Below, in pieces: positions 32,691 to 40,529 of a stretch of DNA of 44,315 nt (position 1 is its first letter; every line of letters begins with the position of its first letter). The position numbers were made by a program, and so were the translations under genes. Below the pieces are notes generated by a model. It was not told where the DNA came from and made no database searches. It saw nothing but the letters and a program-made list of their open reading frames with translations. The stretch is from contig JAJQDP010000009.1 of assembly GCA_021202155.1 (NCBI GenBank), positions 1-44,315 of the forward strand. Reading direction: 5' to 3'. This stretch comes from Oscillospiraceae bacterium. GTDB taxonomy: Bacteria > Bacillota > Clostridia > Oscillospirales > Ruminococcaceae.

Positions 32691-32936
32691 ATGAGAGACA
32701 CGAAGCACATGGAAATCGGACATGAAATATATCAATTGTAGAAAAAAGGGGGTGTAGCCGAAGACTCGTCTTGCTCGATAGAGATCAATATCTTAAGCAC
32801 AGGTGTTCTGAAAGCTGTTGGCTGTATTTCATAGAGTTTCTTTTAGGTAGAGAACAGGTTTGATGGACAACAAGAAGAAATACCCTCTAAAGGTCTTGAT
32901 GATTATATGAGTATTATCGAAAGGCAGGAGGATTAA
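32691..32936 (+). pseudogene. Decayed small gene (in-frame stop and two frameshifts)
   Basis: An ATG after GGGGGAT opens a frame (MRDTKHMEIGHEIYQL) that meets TAG at 32739. Reading on in the same frame gives KKGGVAEDSSCSIEINIL. Switching frame near 32820 gives LYFIEFLLGREQ, and a third frame from about 32853 gives NRFDGQQEEIPSKGLDDY and ends at TAA 32934-32936. The pieces together look like one protein of about 80 residues broken by mutation. Its family is not recognised. A sequencing error cannot be excluded, but three lesions argue for real decay. Confidence 0.5.
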
Positions 32937-32971
32937 TTAGCTATTACATTTTAGTGGAACGTTAAAGGTGT

Positions 32972-33000
32972 TTAATAGGTTTCAAGAAAAAATCTATAAT
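32972..33000 (+). promoter_or_regulatory. Possible promoter of the TPR-like gene
   Basis: TATAAT (32995-33000) has TTAATA 17 bases upstream. The -10 box is consensus, the -35 box weak. The start codon lies 26 bases downstream. Confidence 0.4.
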
Positions 33001-33025
33001 TTATTATTTGAAAGGAAAGATACTA

Positions 33026-34060
33026 ATGGACAATGAAAGGAAAGAAATAATGGCATTTCTTGATGATCTTCGCAGAGCTCAAGATGTAGACATTTATGTT
33101 TCTTCTATAGATGATGCGCATACACTTTTGCTACAACATATGGATGCCGGAGGAGCGAAATATCGCAGAGCCTTGGTAGAGTATATCACCGATCCGGAAA
33201 ACAGGGTGCTTAGCGAATGCGATGTTTATCATAACTTTATTATGGACTTATTCAGGGTAAAGGATTATGACATTGCGCTTAAGGTATGCGATTTCGCTCT
33301 TGAACACGCGCCTTATGACAGAGACATGCTTGGTGATGCGATTAAAGCTTGTGGAGATAGCAGTCAGTTTAGTCGGGGTGAAGAATACCTTAAAAGGGCA
33401 TATGAGATTCCTTTTGACAAATGGAGTTATCGCCTTTTCTTGTACAGCATAGACTTTCTGAAAACAAAACTCAGCGCGTATCCACTTGACGAGGAGTTAT
33501 ATAAAAAGGCACTCAATTTGGCGGATGAGTACATTAAGAATCTTCCATTTGATGAGCATGGCTACAACCAGAAGGCGGAGCTCTTGGTTATGATGAACAA
33601 GAGAGAGGAAGCAATTTCTGAACTTCGGCGTTATATCTTTGACGTTAAACCGGATGACAAAGACAGTAAATCTGAGCTGATTACAGCGCAGTGTTGTGTA
33701 ACATTGTTGAATATTTTGGATAATAGTAATGATTACGGCTTTATCATTCGGGTGTGTGATAGGGGGCTACGTAATACGACACAGGAACAGCCATCCGCAT
33801 CAATTGGATTCTTTGTTTATCGTAAAGCTCTTGCATTTGATGCGAAGGCTCATTCTGAGGAATTTAAGATTCCTGTGACTGTTGAGAACGCCCTGAAATT
33901 TTATCAGTCTGCATACGATCTGAATCAGGACAGATCATATTCTCGTACAATCGAGCAACGCTATGCAGTGCTCAGACCGTTTGCAAATGATTTCCGACCA
34001 TTAGTCAAGCGTGAATTGTATGTAGTGGAAGCTACTAACAATATAAGTGAAAGCGAGTAA
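33026..34060 (+). CDS. TPR-like helical repeat protein
   Basis: This is a 344-residue all-helical protein. Repeating helix pairs such as VKDYDIALKVCDFALEHAPY, FSRGEEYLKRAYEIPFD and KREEAISELRRYIFDVKPDD have the spacing of tetratricopeptide repeats. No enzyme motif is seen. TPR proteins are usually adaptors, here probably for the kinase, phosphatase or Ubl components. The start is the ATG after GAAAGGAAAG; an in-frame ATG 18 bases upstream overlaps the ribosome site. A strong terminator follows the gene, closing the main island transcript. Confidence 0.65.
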   Translation: MDNERKEIMAFLDDLRRAQDVDIYVSSIDDAHTLLLQHMDAGGAKYRRALVEYITDPENRVLSECDVYHNFIMDLFRVKDYDIALKVCDFALEHAPYDRDMLGDAIKACGDSSQFSRGEEYLKRAYEIPFDKWSYRLFLYSIDFLKTKLSAYPLDEELYKKALNLADEYIKNLPFDEHGYNQKAELLVMMNKREEAISELRRYIFDVKPDDKDSKSELITAQCCVTLLNILDNSNDYGFIIRVCDRGLRNTTQEQPSASIGFFVYRKALAFDAKAHSEEFKIPVTVENALKFYQSAYDLNQDRSYSRTIEQRYAVLRPFANDFRPLVKRELYVVEATNNISESE

Positions 34061-34076
34061 TTGAGCGTTCATAAAT

Positions 34077-34119
34077 AATCACTCTTGTGGCGTGTTTTCG
34101 CGTCACAAGAGTGATTTTT
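34077..34119 (+). terminator. Rho-independent terminator at the end of the main island block
   Basis: aatcactcttgtg (34077-34089) pairs perfectly with cacaagagtgatt (34104-34116) and is followed by ttt. It is the only clear terminator on the plus strand between 16528 and 36404. Confidence 0.85.
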
Positions 34120-34340
34120 ATGACATGATGGTTGCTGGTAGCTGGTTTTGTGCACGTTTAAAAAAACAAGGTACTATTATGTGGTACAATACTTGTATAA
34201 ACCTTGACTGAGTTGTCGTTTCGGCTTAAACTTGAGATTTTGAGAATAGCTTTGACTCTTGTTACAACTATAAAACCAAGTTAATAGCAAGACTACGGCA
34301 ATATTATGTTTGGCTACATAAAAAAGGAGTGTGCAACAAG

Positions 34341-35000
34341 ATGACAGACGAAAGAACAAACAATTTTGAAGCAATCGACAGCATAGCAGTTGAGCTTACA
34401 AGGCATGGAGTTGAGTACGAAGTTGCAAATCGCGGCAATAGAGATCAGACACTGCGTGTGGTTGAAACTGCAGATGTCGATTCAGGTTATGTTGTAATAA
34501 GCTTTATAAACCGGGATGATGGCAATAGTGCAACCATCAAAATTGAAGGCTTGTTCAGAAACATTTCTAACATGGAACGCACTCGTGTTTTAGAAGCATG
34601 TAATTTGCTTAACTGTATGAGCAGGTATGCGAAATTTTATATTGACTGCTTGGGCGGCATAGTTGTAGAGTATGATTTGCCCGAGGTTTGTGCGGGTACA
34701 AATGTCGCTGAAATGGCATATAACATATATGAAAGTATGTCGAGTAATCTTGGATCTTGGAGAGGTGTTTTTATTAAGGCACTTCGAACTAACGATTCTC
34801 TTGCTATCGAAAAATATAACTGCCATATATCCAGATGGCATGATAAGCCCGAAGAACACAGAAAAATCCTTTCCTGTGTGAATGATCGTGAAGACGAAAA
34901 GGATTGTGATTGTGAGTACGATAGTGGAGTTACATGGCTTGACTTGGTTCGTGAGTATGAGGATAGCAAGAATAACGAACCTACTAATGACTATGAATAG
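34341..35000 (+). CDS. YbjN-like protein
   Basis: This is a 219-residue acidic protein. The order of a short helix (AIDSIAVELTRHGVEYEV), strands (YVVISFINRDDG; ATIKIEGLF), a helix with LLNCMSRYAKFYID and a strand GGIVVEYDLP matches the YbjN family, which has a type III chaperone-like fold. Family members are linked to stress control and effector binding, without a defined reaction. The C-terminal ~60 residues are unrelated, acidic and cysteine-containing (DDREDEKDCDCEYD-like). The ATG has AAGGAG eleven bases ahead; an upstream in-frame GTG at 34329 is less likely. A TACAAT box (34185-34190) with an extended TGTGG may mark its promoter. The M50 gene follows 13 bases later. Confidence 0.6.
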   Translation: MTDERTNNFEAIDSIAVELTRHGVEYEVANRGNRDQTLRVVETADVDSGYVVISFINRDDGNSATIKIEGLFRNISNMERTRVLEACNLLNCMSRYAKFYIDCLGGIVVEYDLPEVCAGTNVAEMAYNIYESMSSNLGSWRGVFIKALRTNDSLAIEKYNCHISRWHDKPEEHRKILSCVNDREDEKDCDCEYDSGVTWLDLVREYEDSKNNEPTNDYE

Positions 35001-35013
35001 GCAGGCAAAATCC

Positions 35014-36000
35014 ATGACCGATTTCACATACCCCATGCTTACAAACTTCGCCTCGTTCGAGGAGGTGGACGACGAGTGGGTCAGAGTCACAGACTGGTTC
35101 ACGGGGAGGAGCTACAACATAAATAAGGTCAACGTCGAATTTGCGAAAAAGCTTGACGGAAATACCGACCCATACAGCATCCCGACCAAGCTCTCTCGCG
35201 AAGAAGTGGTCTGGACGGTGGCGATTCTTGACGAAATAGGACTGCTCAGGCGTTCAAGTGTATTGGAAAATGCTTCCGGGGAGAGCTACAGCACATTTTG
35301 GATTCCGAGTATGACCGCAAAATTAAAGAGGCTTGCACGGATTTACACCCGCCTTCTTAACATTCTGTGGCTTCCTCTGCTTGTTCTTGGATTCGTCCTG
35401 TTTGGCTATTTTCTGCCGACGGAAGGCGACTTTGGCGTCATGGCTATCGGCATAATTTTAGGCGAAATCTCCGGAGTAATTCTCCATGAAATAGGACACG
35501 CCCTCGCCGGAATTGCGTGCGGGGCACACGTCTACGAGTCGGGACTTAAGTTGAGCGGCATTCTCCCTATTACTTACACCCTGATGGACACAGATGCGCT
35601 TGAGTCAAAGGAGCGCGTGAGTATTCTCTCCGCAGGGATAAGGTCGAACCTTCTTCTTGTGGGAGTAAGCTTTCTGATAGCCTGCGCCATTCCGAAAATC
35701 GGCATGATGATGTTTGGAATCGCGTTCTGGAATCTTATTATCGCTGTTTTCAACATGATTTTCGACACTGGCTTGGACGGGAGACTCATAATCGCCGAAT
35801 ATCTCGGAATCAAGGACGTGGACAAGTTCGTCAGAAAGGTCTTCCACAGCAGAAAATTCCGGAAATCCCTTCGCAAAAAGGGACCAACCGGGTACGCGCT
35901 GATGGTGATTCTTGCAATATTACGGCTCTTCCAGTTCTTCCTTCTTCTCATTCCTGTAGGCGGAATTCTTTACCTGGTCGAGAGTATTTTCTTTAAATGA
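35014..36000 (+). CDS. PqqD-like/M50 intramembrane metalloprotease
   Basis: This is a 328-residue protein. An N-terminal soluble region (about 1-75) reads like a PqqD/RiPP-recognition domain: WVRVTDWFTGRSYNIN, then VEFAKKLDGN, then EVVWTVAILDEIGLLRR. It is followed by several membrane helices. The second hydrophobic segment contains HEIGHALAG, with H158, E159 and H162 forming the M50 zinc site. The later NMIFDTGLDGRLI carries the third ligand region (D in place of the usual LDG...D motif). Such fusions occur near peptide-maturation genes and in export of processed peptides. The ATG at 35014 follows AGGCAGG. Codon choice looks like the core genome again. It is paired with the small membrane protein downstream. 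Confidence 0.72.
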   Translation: MTDFTYPMLTNFASFEEVDDEWVRVTDWFTGRSYNINKVNVEFAKKLDGNTDPYSIPTKLSREEVVWTVAILDEIGLLRRSSVLENASGESYSTFWIPSMTAKLKRLARIYTRLLNILWLPLLVLGFVLFGYFLPTEGDFGVMAIGIILGEISGVILHEIGHALAGIACGAHVYESGLKLSGILPITYTLMDTDALESKERVSILSAGIRSNLLLVGVSFLIACAIPKIGMMMFGIAFWNLIIAVFNMIFDTGLDGRLIIAEYLGIKDVDKFVRKVFHSRKFRKSLRKKGPTGYALMVILAILRLFQFFLLLIPVGGILYLVESIFFK

Positions 36001-36013
36001 GGAGGCTTGCATA

Positions 36014-36400
36014 ATGGAAACAATGTTATTTTACTATAACGAGTACGGCGATTATGTGGAACTGCCGTATTTCGTCTGGACAATCATCCGGGCTTACAGA
36101 TACTTCATCCCCGCAGTCATAGCCATTATAGCGATATTCGTGGTAGTAAAAATGCTCCCGTTCGCAAAGGGTCACGAGAGCATCTGGATATTCCTGCTGT
36201 CATCGATTCTGAGCATCCCCTTCAACATGAAGCTCATTTCGTCCATGCTGTGGCGAGCCGAACTTGACATGTTCAGCCTAAAGGTAGTGTTCTGCGTGTT
36301 CATGTACGTGGTCCTCTACTGTGCGGAGGAGATAATCCTCGGCAGTGTTTCGAGGAAGCTCTGGAAGCGGCAGGAGGTCGTTTCGGTGGATGGAAAATGA
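36014..36400 (+). CDS. Small membrane protein paired with the M50 protease
   Basis: This is a 128-residue protein with about three hydrophobic segments (33-52, 60-76 and 90-108). The N-terminus is acidic and aromatic (METMLFYYNEYGDYVEL) and the C-terminus basic (RKLWKRQ). No family is recognised. A strong AGGAGG precedes the ATG, which lies 13 bases after the M50 stop, so the two are co-translated. It may be a partner or substrate of the protease, which is inference. A terminator follows directly. Confidence 0.68.
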   Translation: METMLFYYNEYGDYVELPYFVWTIIRAYRYFIPAVIAIIAIFVVVKMLPFAKGHESIWIFLLSSILSIPFNMKLISSMLWRAELDMFSLKVVFCVFMYVVLYCAEEIILGSVSRKLWKRQEVVSVDGK

Positions 36401-36403
36401 GAA

Positions 36404-36430
36404 AAAAGACAGCCGGATGAGCTGTCTTTT
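36404..36430. terminator. Bidirectional terminator between converging genes
   Basis: aaaagacagc (36404-36413) pairs with gctgtctttt (36421-36430). T-runs are present in both readings, so it can serve the M50 operon and the minus-strand MATE/YolD-like pair. Confidence 0.82.
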
Positions 36431-36450
36431 CATATCCGTCGCCGCACTTG

Positions 36451-36585
36451 CTATTCTTCCTCGCAGAACTCTTCCACAAACAACCCGCTTCCAATATCTA
36501 TAATCTCATCAATTCTAATTCGCGTCCCGTCCGTCAGTACAATCACTCTCTCATACTCATCAATCCTCTTCAACTTCCCGTTCAC
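36451..36585 (-). CDS. YolD-like small protein, translationally coupled to the MATE gene
   Basis: This is a 44-residue protein starting at a GTG that overlaps the MATE stop codon in the form GTGA. Its sequence, NGKLKRIDEYERVIVLTDG then TRIRIDEIIDIGSG, follows the strand pattern of YolD-like proteins (GKIxxID...I.L.DG..I.IDDI). Function is unknown. The longer in-frame extension to 36840 overlaps the MATE gene and is not used. The match is short, so the call is tentative. Confidence 0.5.
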   Translation of the reverse strand: MNGKLKRIDEYERVIVLTDGTRIRIDEIIDIGSGLFVEEFCEEE

Positions 36586-37949
36586 GGTGACGTATTCTCC
36601 GCCGTCACAATCAACCTCCTCAGCACCACTCCCGCCGCGATTGCAAGGATAAACTCGGTAATCGGCTGGGCGTAGGCGAGACCATAGAGCGGGTAGACGG
36701 CGTTCAGGATGAACAGCGCGGGAATCTCCAGGACTACCTTTCTTGCAAGGGCAAAGCCGAGGCTTATGTGTCCCTTGCCGCACGCCTGGTAGACGCCGAC
36801 GCCAAGGAAATCGAACCCAAGGAACGGGATTCCGAGGCACATGCCTCTTAAGAATTTCGTGCCATAGTCGATAACCTCCTCGTTGTCAATAAAGAGCTTG
36901 ATGAGCCCCGGCGCGAATCCAAAGCAAAGTACCGCCATGACAAGAAGAATTGAGATGGTAATTTTCGCGGTGAAGTAGATGCACTCCTTCATGCGCTTGA
37001 TATTCTTGCTCGCAAAGGTGTAGCCGACCAGCGGCATGATTCCCTGCGAGATTCCCATGCCGATGTACATGGGGATCATATTTATTTTGTAGGCGATTCC
37101 CATCGCGGCGACCGGCTCTGTGCCGAATGCGGCGGTGAAGTTGTTTAAGACCGTCATGCCTGTCATATTGAGAAGATTCTGGATTCCGGCTGGAATTCCG
37201 ACGGTGAAGACCTCCCGAGCGATAGCCCTTGTCGGATTCGCCATCTTTGGGCTGATGCAGACGAATGTCTTGCCGCGCCTTACGAACAGAAGGACAAAGA
37301 AGTAGAGGCAGGCAAAGCAGTTCGAGATGAAGGTCGCCAAGCCCGCGCCTGCGGCTCCCATATTGAAGCCGAACGGAAGGATGAAGATCGGGTCAAGAAT
37401 TATGTTGAGGATGCAACCGCTCATCGTCCCGATGCTCGCGTGGAGGGTCGAACCCTCAGCTCTGACGAAGTTCGCCATGACAACGTTTAAGATTGCGGGA
37501 ATCGCCCCGCAGGTTGTCGTGTAGAAGAGATAGCTACTCGTGGCATCAACGGTGGTCGAATCCGCACCCAAAAGATTCATGAGCGGAGTTTTGAAGACGG
37601 TGCAGAGAAGCGAAAACATCATGGCACAGAGAAGAGCCGCATAGAATCCGAACGAGCTTGCGCGTCTTACGTCATCGTAGTCCTTCCTTCCAAGACCTCG
37701 GCTCATAGCCGACCCCACACCAACGCCGAACAGGTTGTTGACGGCGTTAAAAGCCAACAGCACCGGAGCCGCCAAAGTAACCGCAGCGTTCTGAACCGGG
37801 TCGTTAAGGTAGCCTACAAAATATGTATCGGCAAGGTTGTATATGACCATAACAAGGCTCGACAAAACCGTCGGCACTGCCATGGTGAGTACAGCCTTCG
37901 GAATGGGCACCCGCTCAAAAAGTTCGACTTTCTTTGTGTCCTGGGGCAT
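36582..37949 (-). CDS. MATE family multidrug/sodium antiporter
   Basis: This is a 455-residue membrane protein with about twelve helices in two homologous halves. The N-terminus (IPKAVLTMAVPTVLSSLVMVIYNLADTYFVG in the DNA, here only noted as PTVLSSLVMVIYNLADTYF) is a signature of the DinF/NorM group. The mirrored FGTEPVAAMGIAYKI segment starts the second half. MATE proteins export cationic drugs or metabolites with sodium or protons. ATG follows AAGAGGA. The gene stands alone apart from the coupled small ORF, and its promoter lies in or near the repeat block upstream. Substrate unknown. Confidence 0.92.
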   Translation of the reverse strand: MPQDTKKVELFERVPIPKAVLTMAVPTVLSSLVMVIYNLADTYFVGYLNDPVQNAAVTLAAPVLLAFNAVNNLFGVGVGSAMSRGLGRKDYDDVRRASSFGFYAALLCAMMFSLLCTVFKTPLMNLLGADSTTVDATSSYLFYTTTCGAIPAILNVVMANFVRAEGSTLHASIGTMSGCILNIILDPIFILPFGFNMGAAGAGLATFISNCFACLYFFVLLFVRRGKTFVCISPKMANPTRAIAREVFTVGIPAGIQNLLNMTGMTVLNNFTAAFGTEPVAAMGIAYKINMIPMYIGMGISQGIMPLVGYTFASKNIKRMKECIYFTAKITISILLVMAVLCFGFAPGLIKLFIDNEEVIDYGTKFLRGMCLGIPFLGFDFLGVGVYQACGKGHISLGFALARKVVLEIPALFILNAVYPLYGLAYAQPITEFILAIAAGVVLRRLIVTAENTSP

Positions 37950-37967
37950 GAAAATTCCTCTTTTAGT

Positions 37968-38234
37968 GGTTAGTGGTTAGTGATCAGTGGGCGGTAGTCA
38001 GTAGGGGCGGATATTATCCGCCCGAATGCTGTGCAATTGCGATATGACGGGCGGATGGTATCCGCCCCTACCGCTATCGCCTGCGGCGGCTGTTGCCGCC
38101 TTGCCGAGCGTCCCCTTCGGGGACGCACCTCTCAGTCGGCTTCTGATAGAAGCAGTTAAAGCCTCCCTCTGAAATGAAGTTCGCAAGCGAACTTCCGGAG
38201 GGGGACCACCGCGCAAAGCGCGGTAGTGGAGGGG
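37968..38234. repeat. Composite palindromic repeat block between MATE and KtrA
   Basis: The 285-base gap contains iterated agtggttagtg units, then two gggcggat/atccgccc hairpins (38005-38023 and 38049-38067). These two are nested in a larger taggggcggata...tatccgccccta inversion (38002-38070). A gtccc/gggac hairpin follows, with cacctctcagtc (38126-38137) shared inverted with 86-97. GCCTCCCC copy 4 (38159-38234) has an extra gaagttcgc/gcgaacttc hairpin. No gene is present. Confidence 0.78.
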
Positions 38235-38897
38235 CTAATCCCTATCCCTCTTCGCAATAACCTTCGCCATGGTTGACTCGTGTGCTAAAACCATCAGGTG
38301 GTCGTCGGCATTAATGACTGTTTGTGGGGTTGGCATGTAGTTCGAGACGTCGTCGTGCGAAATAATGCCAATTATGTACATATCGTATCTTGCACGGATG
38401 TTGGAGTCCAAGATACTCTTATTCACCCACTCCTTGAGCGGGGTTATCTCATAGATGGAGTAGCCGTCGCCGAGGTCGATGTAGTCGAAAACACGGTCGC
38501 TTGAGTACTTGACTGCGGCACGCTTGGCGGAGCCCTTGTTCGGATGGATGACCTCGTCCGCACCGTTGCGGAGAAGGAACTTTGAGTGAACCTCGCTTCT
38601 CACCTGGCTTACGACGTATTTCGCACCTAAGTCTTTGAGAAGGCTCGTAATTTCAAGATTCGCTTGGAAATTGCCGCTGATGCAGACAAAGCAGATGTCG
38701 AAATTCTGGACACCGATGCTCCGAAGGACACTCTCGCGGGTGCAGTCTCCGATAAGACTGCTTGTCACAAGACCGGTGAGGTCTTCAAGAGCGGTCTCGT
38801 CCTGGTCGATAATCATAATCTCGTTCTTGAACTGCATGAGCTCCCGGCAGAGGTAGTGTCCGAAGTCTCCAAGACCGATAATAAGTACTGATTTCAT
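38235..38897 (-). CDS. ktrA: Potassium uptake regulator KtrA/TrkA (RCK domain)
   Basis: This is a 220-residue cytoplasmic regulator. The nucleotide-binding RCK-N domain starts with IIGLGDFGHYL (GxGxxG) and has the acidic IIDQDETAL at the second strand, so it should bind NAD(H)/ATP. The C-terminal RCK-C part (about 140-220) contains NKSILDSNIRARYDM, the small-ligand site that in Firmicutes binds c-di-AMP. It forms a ring on the KtrB membrane dimer. It starts 18 bases after the KtrB stop with GGGAGAAACC ahead, so the pair is one operon. Confidence 0.88.
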   Translation of the reverse strand: MKSVLIIGLGDFGHYLCRELMQFKNEIMIIDQDETALEDLTGLVTSSLIGDCTRESVLRSIGVQNFDICFVCISGNFQANLEITSLLKDLGAKYVVSQVRSEVHSKFLLRNGADEVIHPNKGSAKRAAVKYSSDRVFDYIDLGDGYSIYEITPLKEWVNKSILDSNIRARYDMYIIGIISHDDVSNYMPTPQTVINADDHLMVLAHESTMAKVIAKRDRD

Positions 38898-38915
38898 GGT
38901 GGTTTCTCCCTTCTT

Positions 38916-40316
38916 TTATCCGATAATTACTCTTTCCTCGGGGTAGCGGATGTTGCCGGTCGTGCGCCGCTCTGTAAATGACATTGCGAACGTGAGGCTT
39001 CCGACTCTTCCCAGGTACATGAGTATCATAATTCCCGTTCTTGAAACGGTGTTGAGTGATGAGGTTATCCCCGCCGAGAGCCCGACTGTTCCTGTCGCCG
39101 AGAATACTTCAAGCATGACATCAAGCGGGTCGAAGTCTTGCGTTGCCATTATCACGAACAGCATGACGAGTGCCAGGGAAAGGTTTATGAAGACGATGAC
39201 ACTCGCACGCTTGATTGCGTCCTTGTCAAGCCTCCTCTTGAAGACGACGCAGTCCTCGGTGTGGAGTAGATACGATTTTATGTAGAGGAATATCACGGCG
39301 ATTGTTGTGACCTTTACGCCGCCTGCAGTAGATCCGGGACAGCCTCCGATGAACATGAAGCAGACTGTCAGAAGCTTACTTGCGTTGGTCATTTCAGAAA
39401 GGCTGATAGTATTGAATCCTGCGGTTCTTGGGGTGACAGAAGCAAAGCACGAAGCTAAAATTTTCTCGCCTAAATTCATGTCCGCCATGAGGTTTGAGTA
39501 CTCAAAAATAAAGAAGAGAACTGCGCCGCCGAAGACTAAAATCGCGCTCATCACGAGGACGACCTTTGTCTGAAGCCTGTACTTTTTGAAGTGGTACTTG
39601 TTGACAAGGATGTCGTCCCAGACCAAAAAGCCTATGCCGCCGATCAGAATAAGTAGCATGATAACTATCGAAACGAGCGGGTCGGTCGCGTATGCCGTCA
39701 GCGAGGAGAATTCGCCCTGGTAGCCCATGAGATCAAACCCGGCGTTGCAGAAAGCGGAGATGGAGTGGAAGATTCCGTAGTAAACTCCACGCCAGAAGCC
39801 GAACTGAGGGACAAATCTTATCGACAGGAGAAGTGCACCGACTCCCTCGACGAGCAGTGTACCTCTTATAATAGTTCTGACGAGGCGGACTCCGCCGTGA
39901 AGCTGAGGAGCGTTGAGACTCTCACGGATGAGTTCACGTGAGTTGAGACCAATTCTCCGCCGCAGAATAATCATGGCGAAGCTTGTTATTGTGATAAGAC
40001 CCAAGCCGCCAATCTGAATCATGAGAAGTATTACGAGCTGACCGAAGATAGTCCAGTGGGTGTATGTATCGTAGACGACGAGCCCGGTCACGCATGTTGC
40101 GGAAACGGAGGTGAACAGAGCACCCGAATAATCGGTCGTCTGACCGGCTTTTGTGGAGACCGGTAGCATCAGAAGAAGCGAACCTATCAAAATAATAACC
40201 AGGAATCTGAGCATAATCTGCTTGGTTCTTGAAAAAGGCTTTGCCGGGCGGGCTCTTTGGTCTGCCGGCTCATCTCTATGGAAAACCGCGTCATTTCGCG
40301 GGTTACTATTAAGCAT
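38916..40316 (-). CDS. ktrB: Potassium/sodium symporter subunit KtrB/TrkH
   Basis: This is a 466-residue membrane subunit with four pore-like repeats. Filter segments such as TSVSATCVTGLVV, SISAFCNAGFDLMG, SVTPRTAGFNTI and SATGTVGLSAGI show the conserved glycine that selects potassium. Length and order fit KtrB/TrkH rather than Kup. A charged N-terminal extension of about 30 residues (NPRNDAVFHRDEP) precedes the first helix. It would import K+ together with Na+ under control of KtrA. The ribosome site AAAGGAG is about 13 bases from the ATG, longer than usual. Confidence 0.92.
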   Translation of the reverse strand: MLNSNPRNDAVFHRDEPADQRARPAKPFSRTKQIMLRFLVIILIGSLLLMLPVSTKAGQTTDYSGALFTSVSATCVTGLVVYDTYTHWTIFGQLVILLMIQIGGLGLITITSFAMIILRRRIGLNSRELIRESLNAPQLHGGVRLVRTIIRGTLLVEGVGALLLSIRFVPQFGFWRGVYYGIFHSISAFCNAGFDLMGYQGEFSSLTAYATDPLVSIVIMLLILIGGIGFLVWDDILVNKYHFKKYRLQTKVVLVMSAILVFGGAVLFFIFEYSNLMADMNLGEKILASCFASVTPRTAGFNTISLSEMTNASKLLTVCFMFIGGCPGSTAGGVKVTTIAVIFLYIKSYLLHTEDCVVFKRRLDKDAIKRASVIVFINLSLALVMLFVIMATQDFDPLDVMLEVFSATGTVGLSAGITSSLNTVSRTGIMILMYLGRVGSLTFAMSFTERRTTGNIRYPEERVIIG

Positions 40317-40353
40317 ACAGAGGAATGACTCCTTTCGCGTTCAATATAAAATC

Positions 40354-40382
40354 ATGTTAACACATTTCAGCCTAAAAAGCAA
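40354..40382 (-). promoter_or_regulatory. Promoter of ktrB-ktrA
   Basis: On the minus strand TTGCTT (40377-40382) and TAACAT (40354-40359) are 17 bases apart, ahead of the ktrB start. I saw no c-di-AMP riboswitch sequence in the leader, which is short (under 40 bases). Confidence 0.5.
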
Positions 40383-40494
40383 GAAAAATCGAGAAGTCGC
40401 GAATGTTACTTATTTTTTGTAAGAAATCACGAAAATCCGAATTTTCAAGCTAAAAATTTCTCAACAAAAAAACGCAAAAATCTTAGAAAAGGAC

Positions 40495-40523
40495 TTGAAT
40501 TTCCGACCAGAATGTGGTATCAT
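40495..40523 (+). promoter_or_regulatory. Promoter of the candidate structured RNA
   Basis: TTGAAT (40495-40500) and TATCAT (40518-40523) are 17 bases apart, with TGTGG just before the -10 box. No start codon with a ribosome site and long frame follows, which points to a non-coding transcript. Confidence 0.65.
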
Positions 40524-40529
40524 AATAGC

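Larger units (their letters stand above)
32656..33025. other. 370-base gap with a decayed gene and a downstream promoter
   Basis: No intact gene is present. Most of the interval is occupied by the decayed reading frame at 32691-32936, and a possible promoter follows at 32972-33000. Confidence 0.5.
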
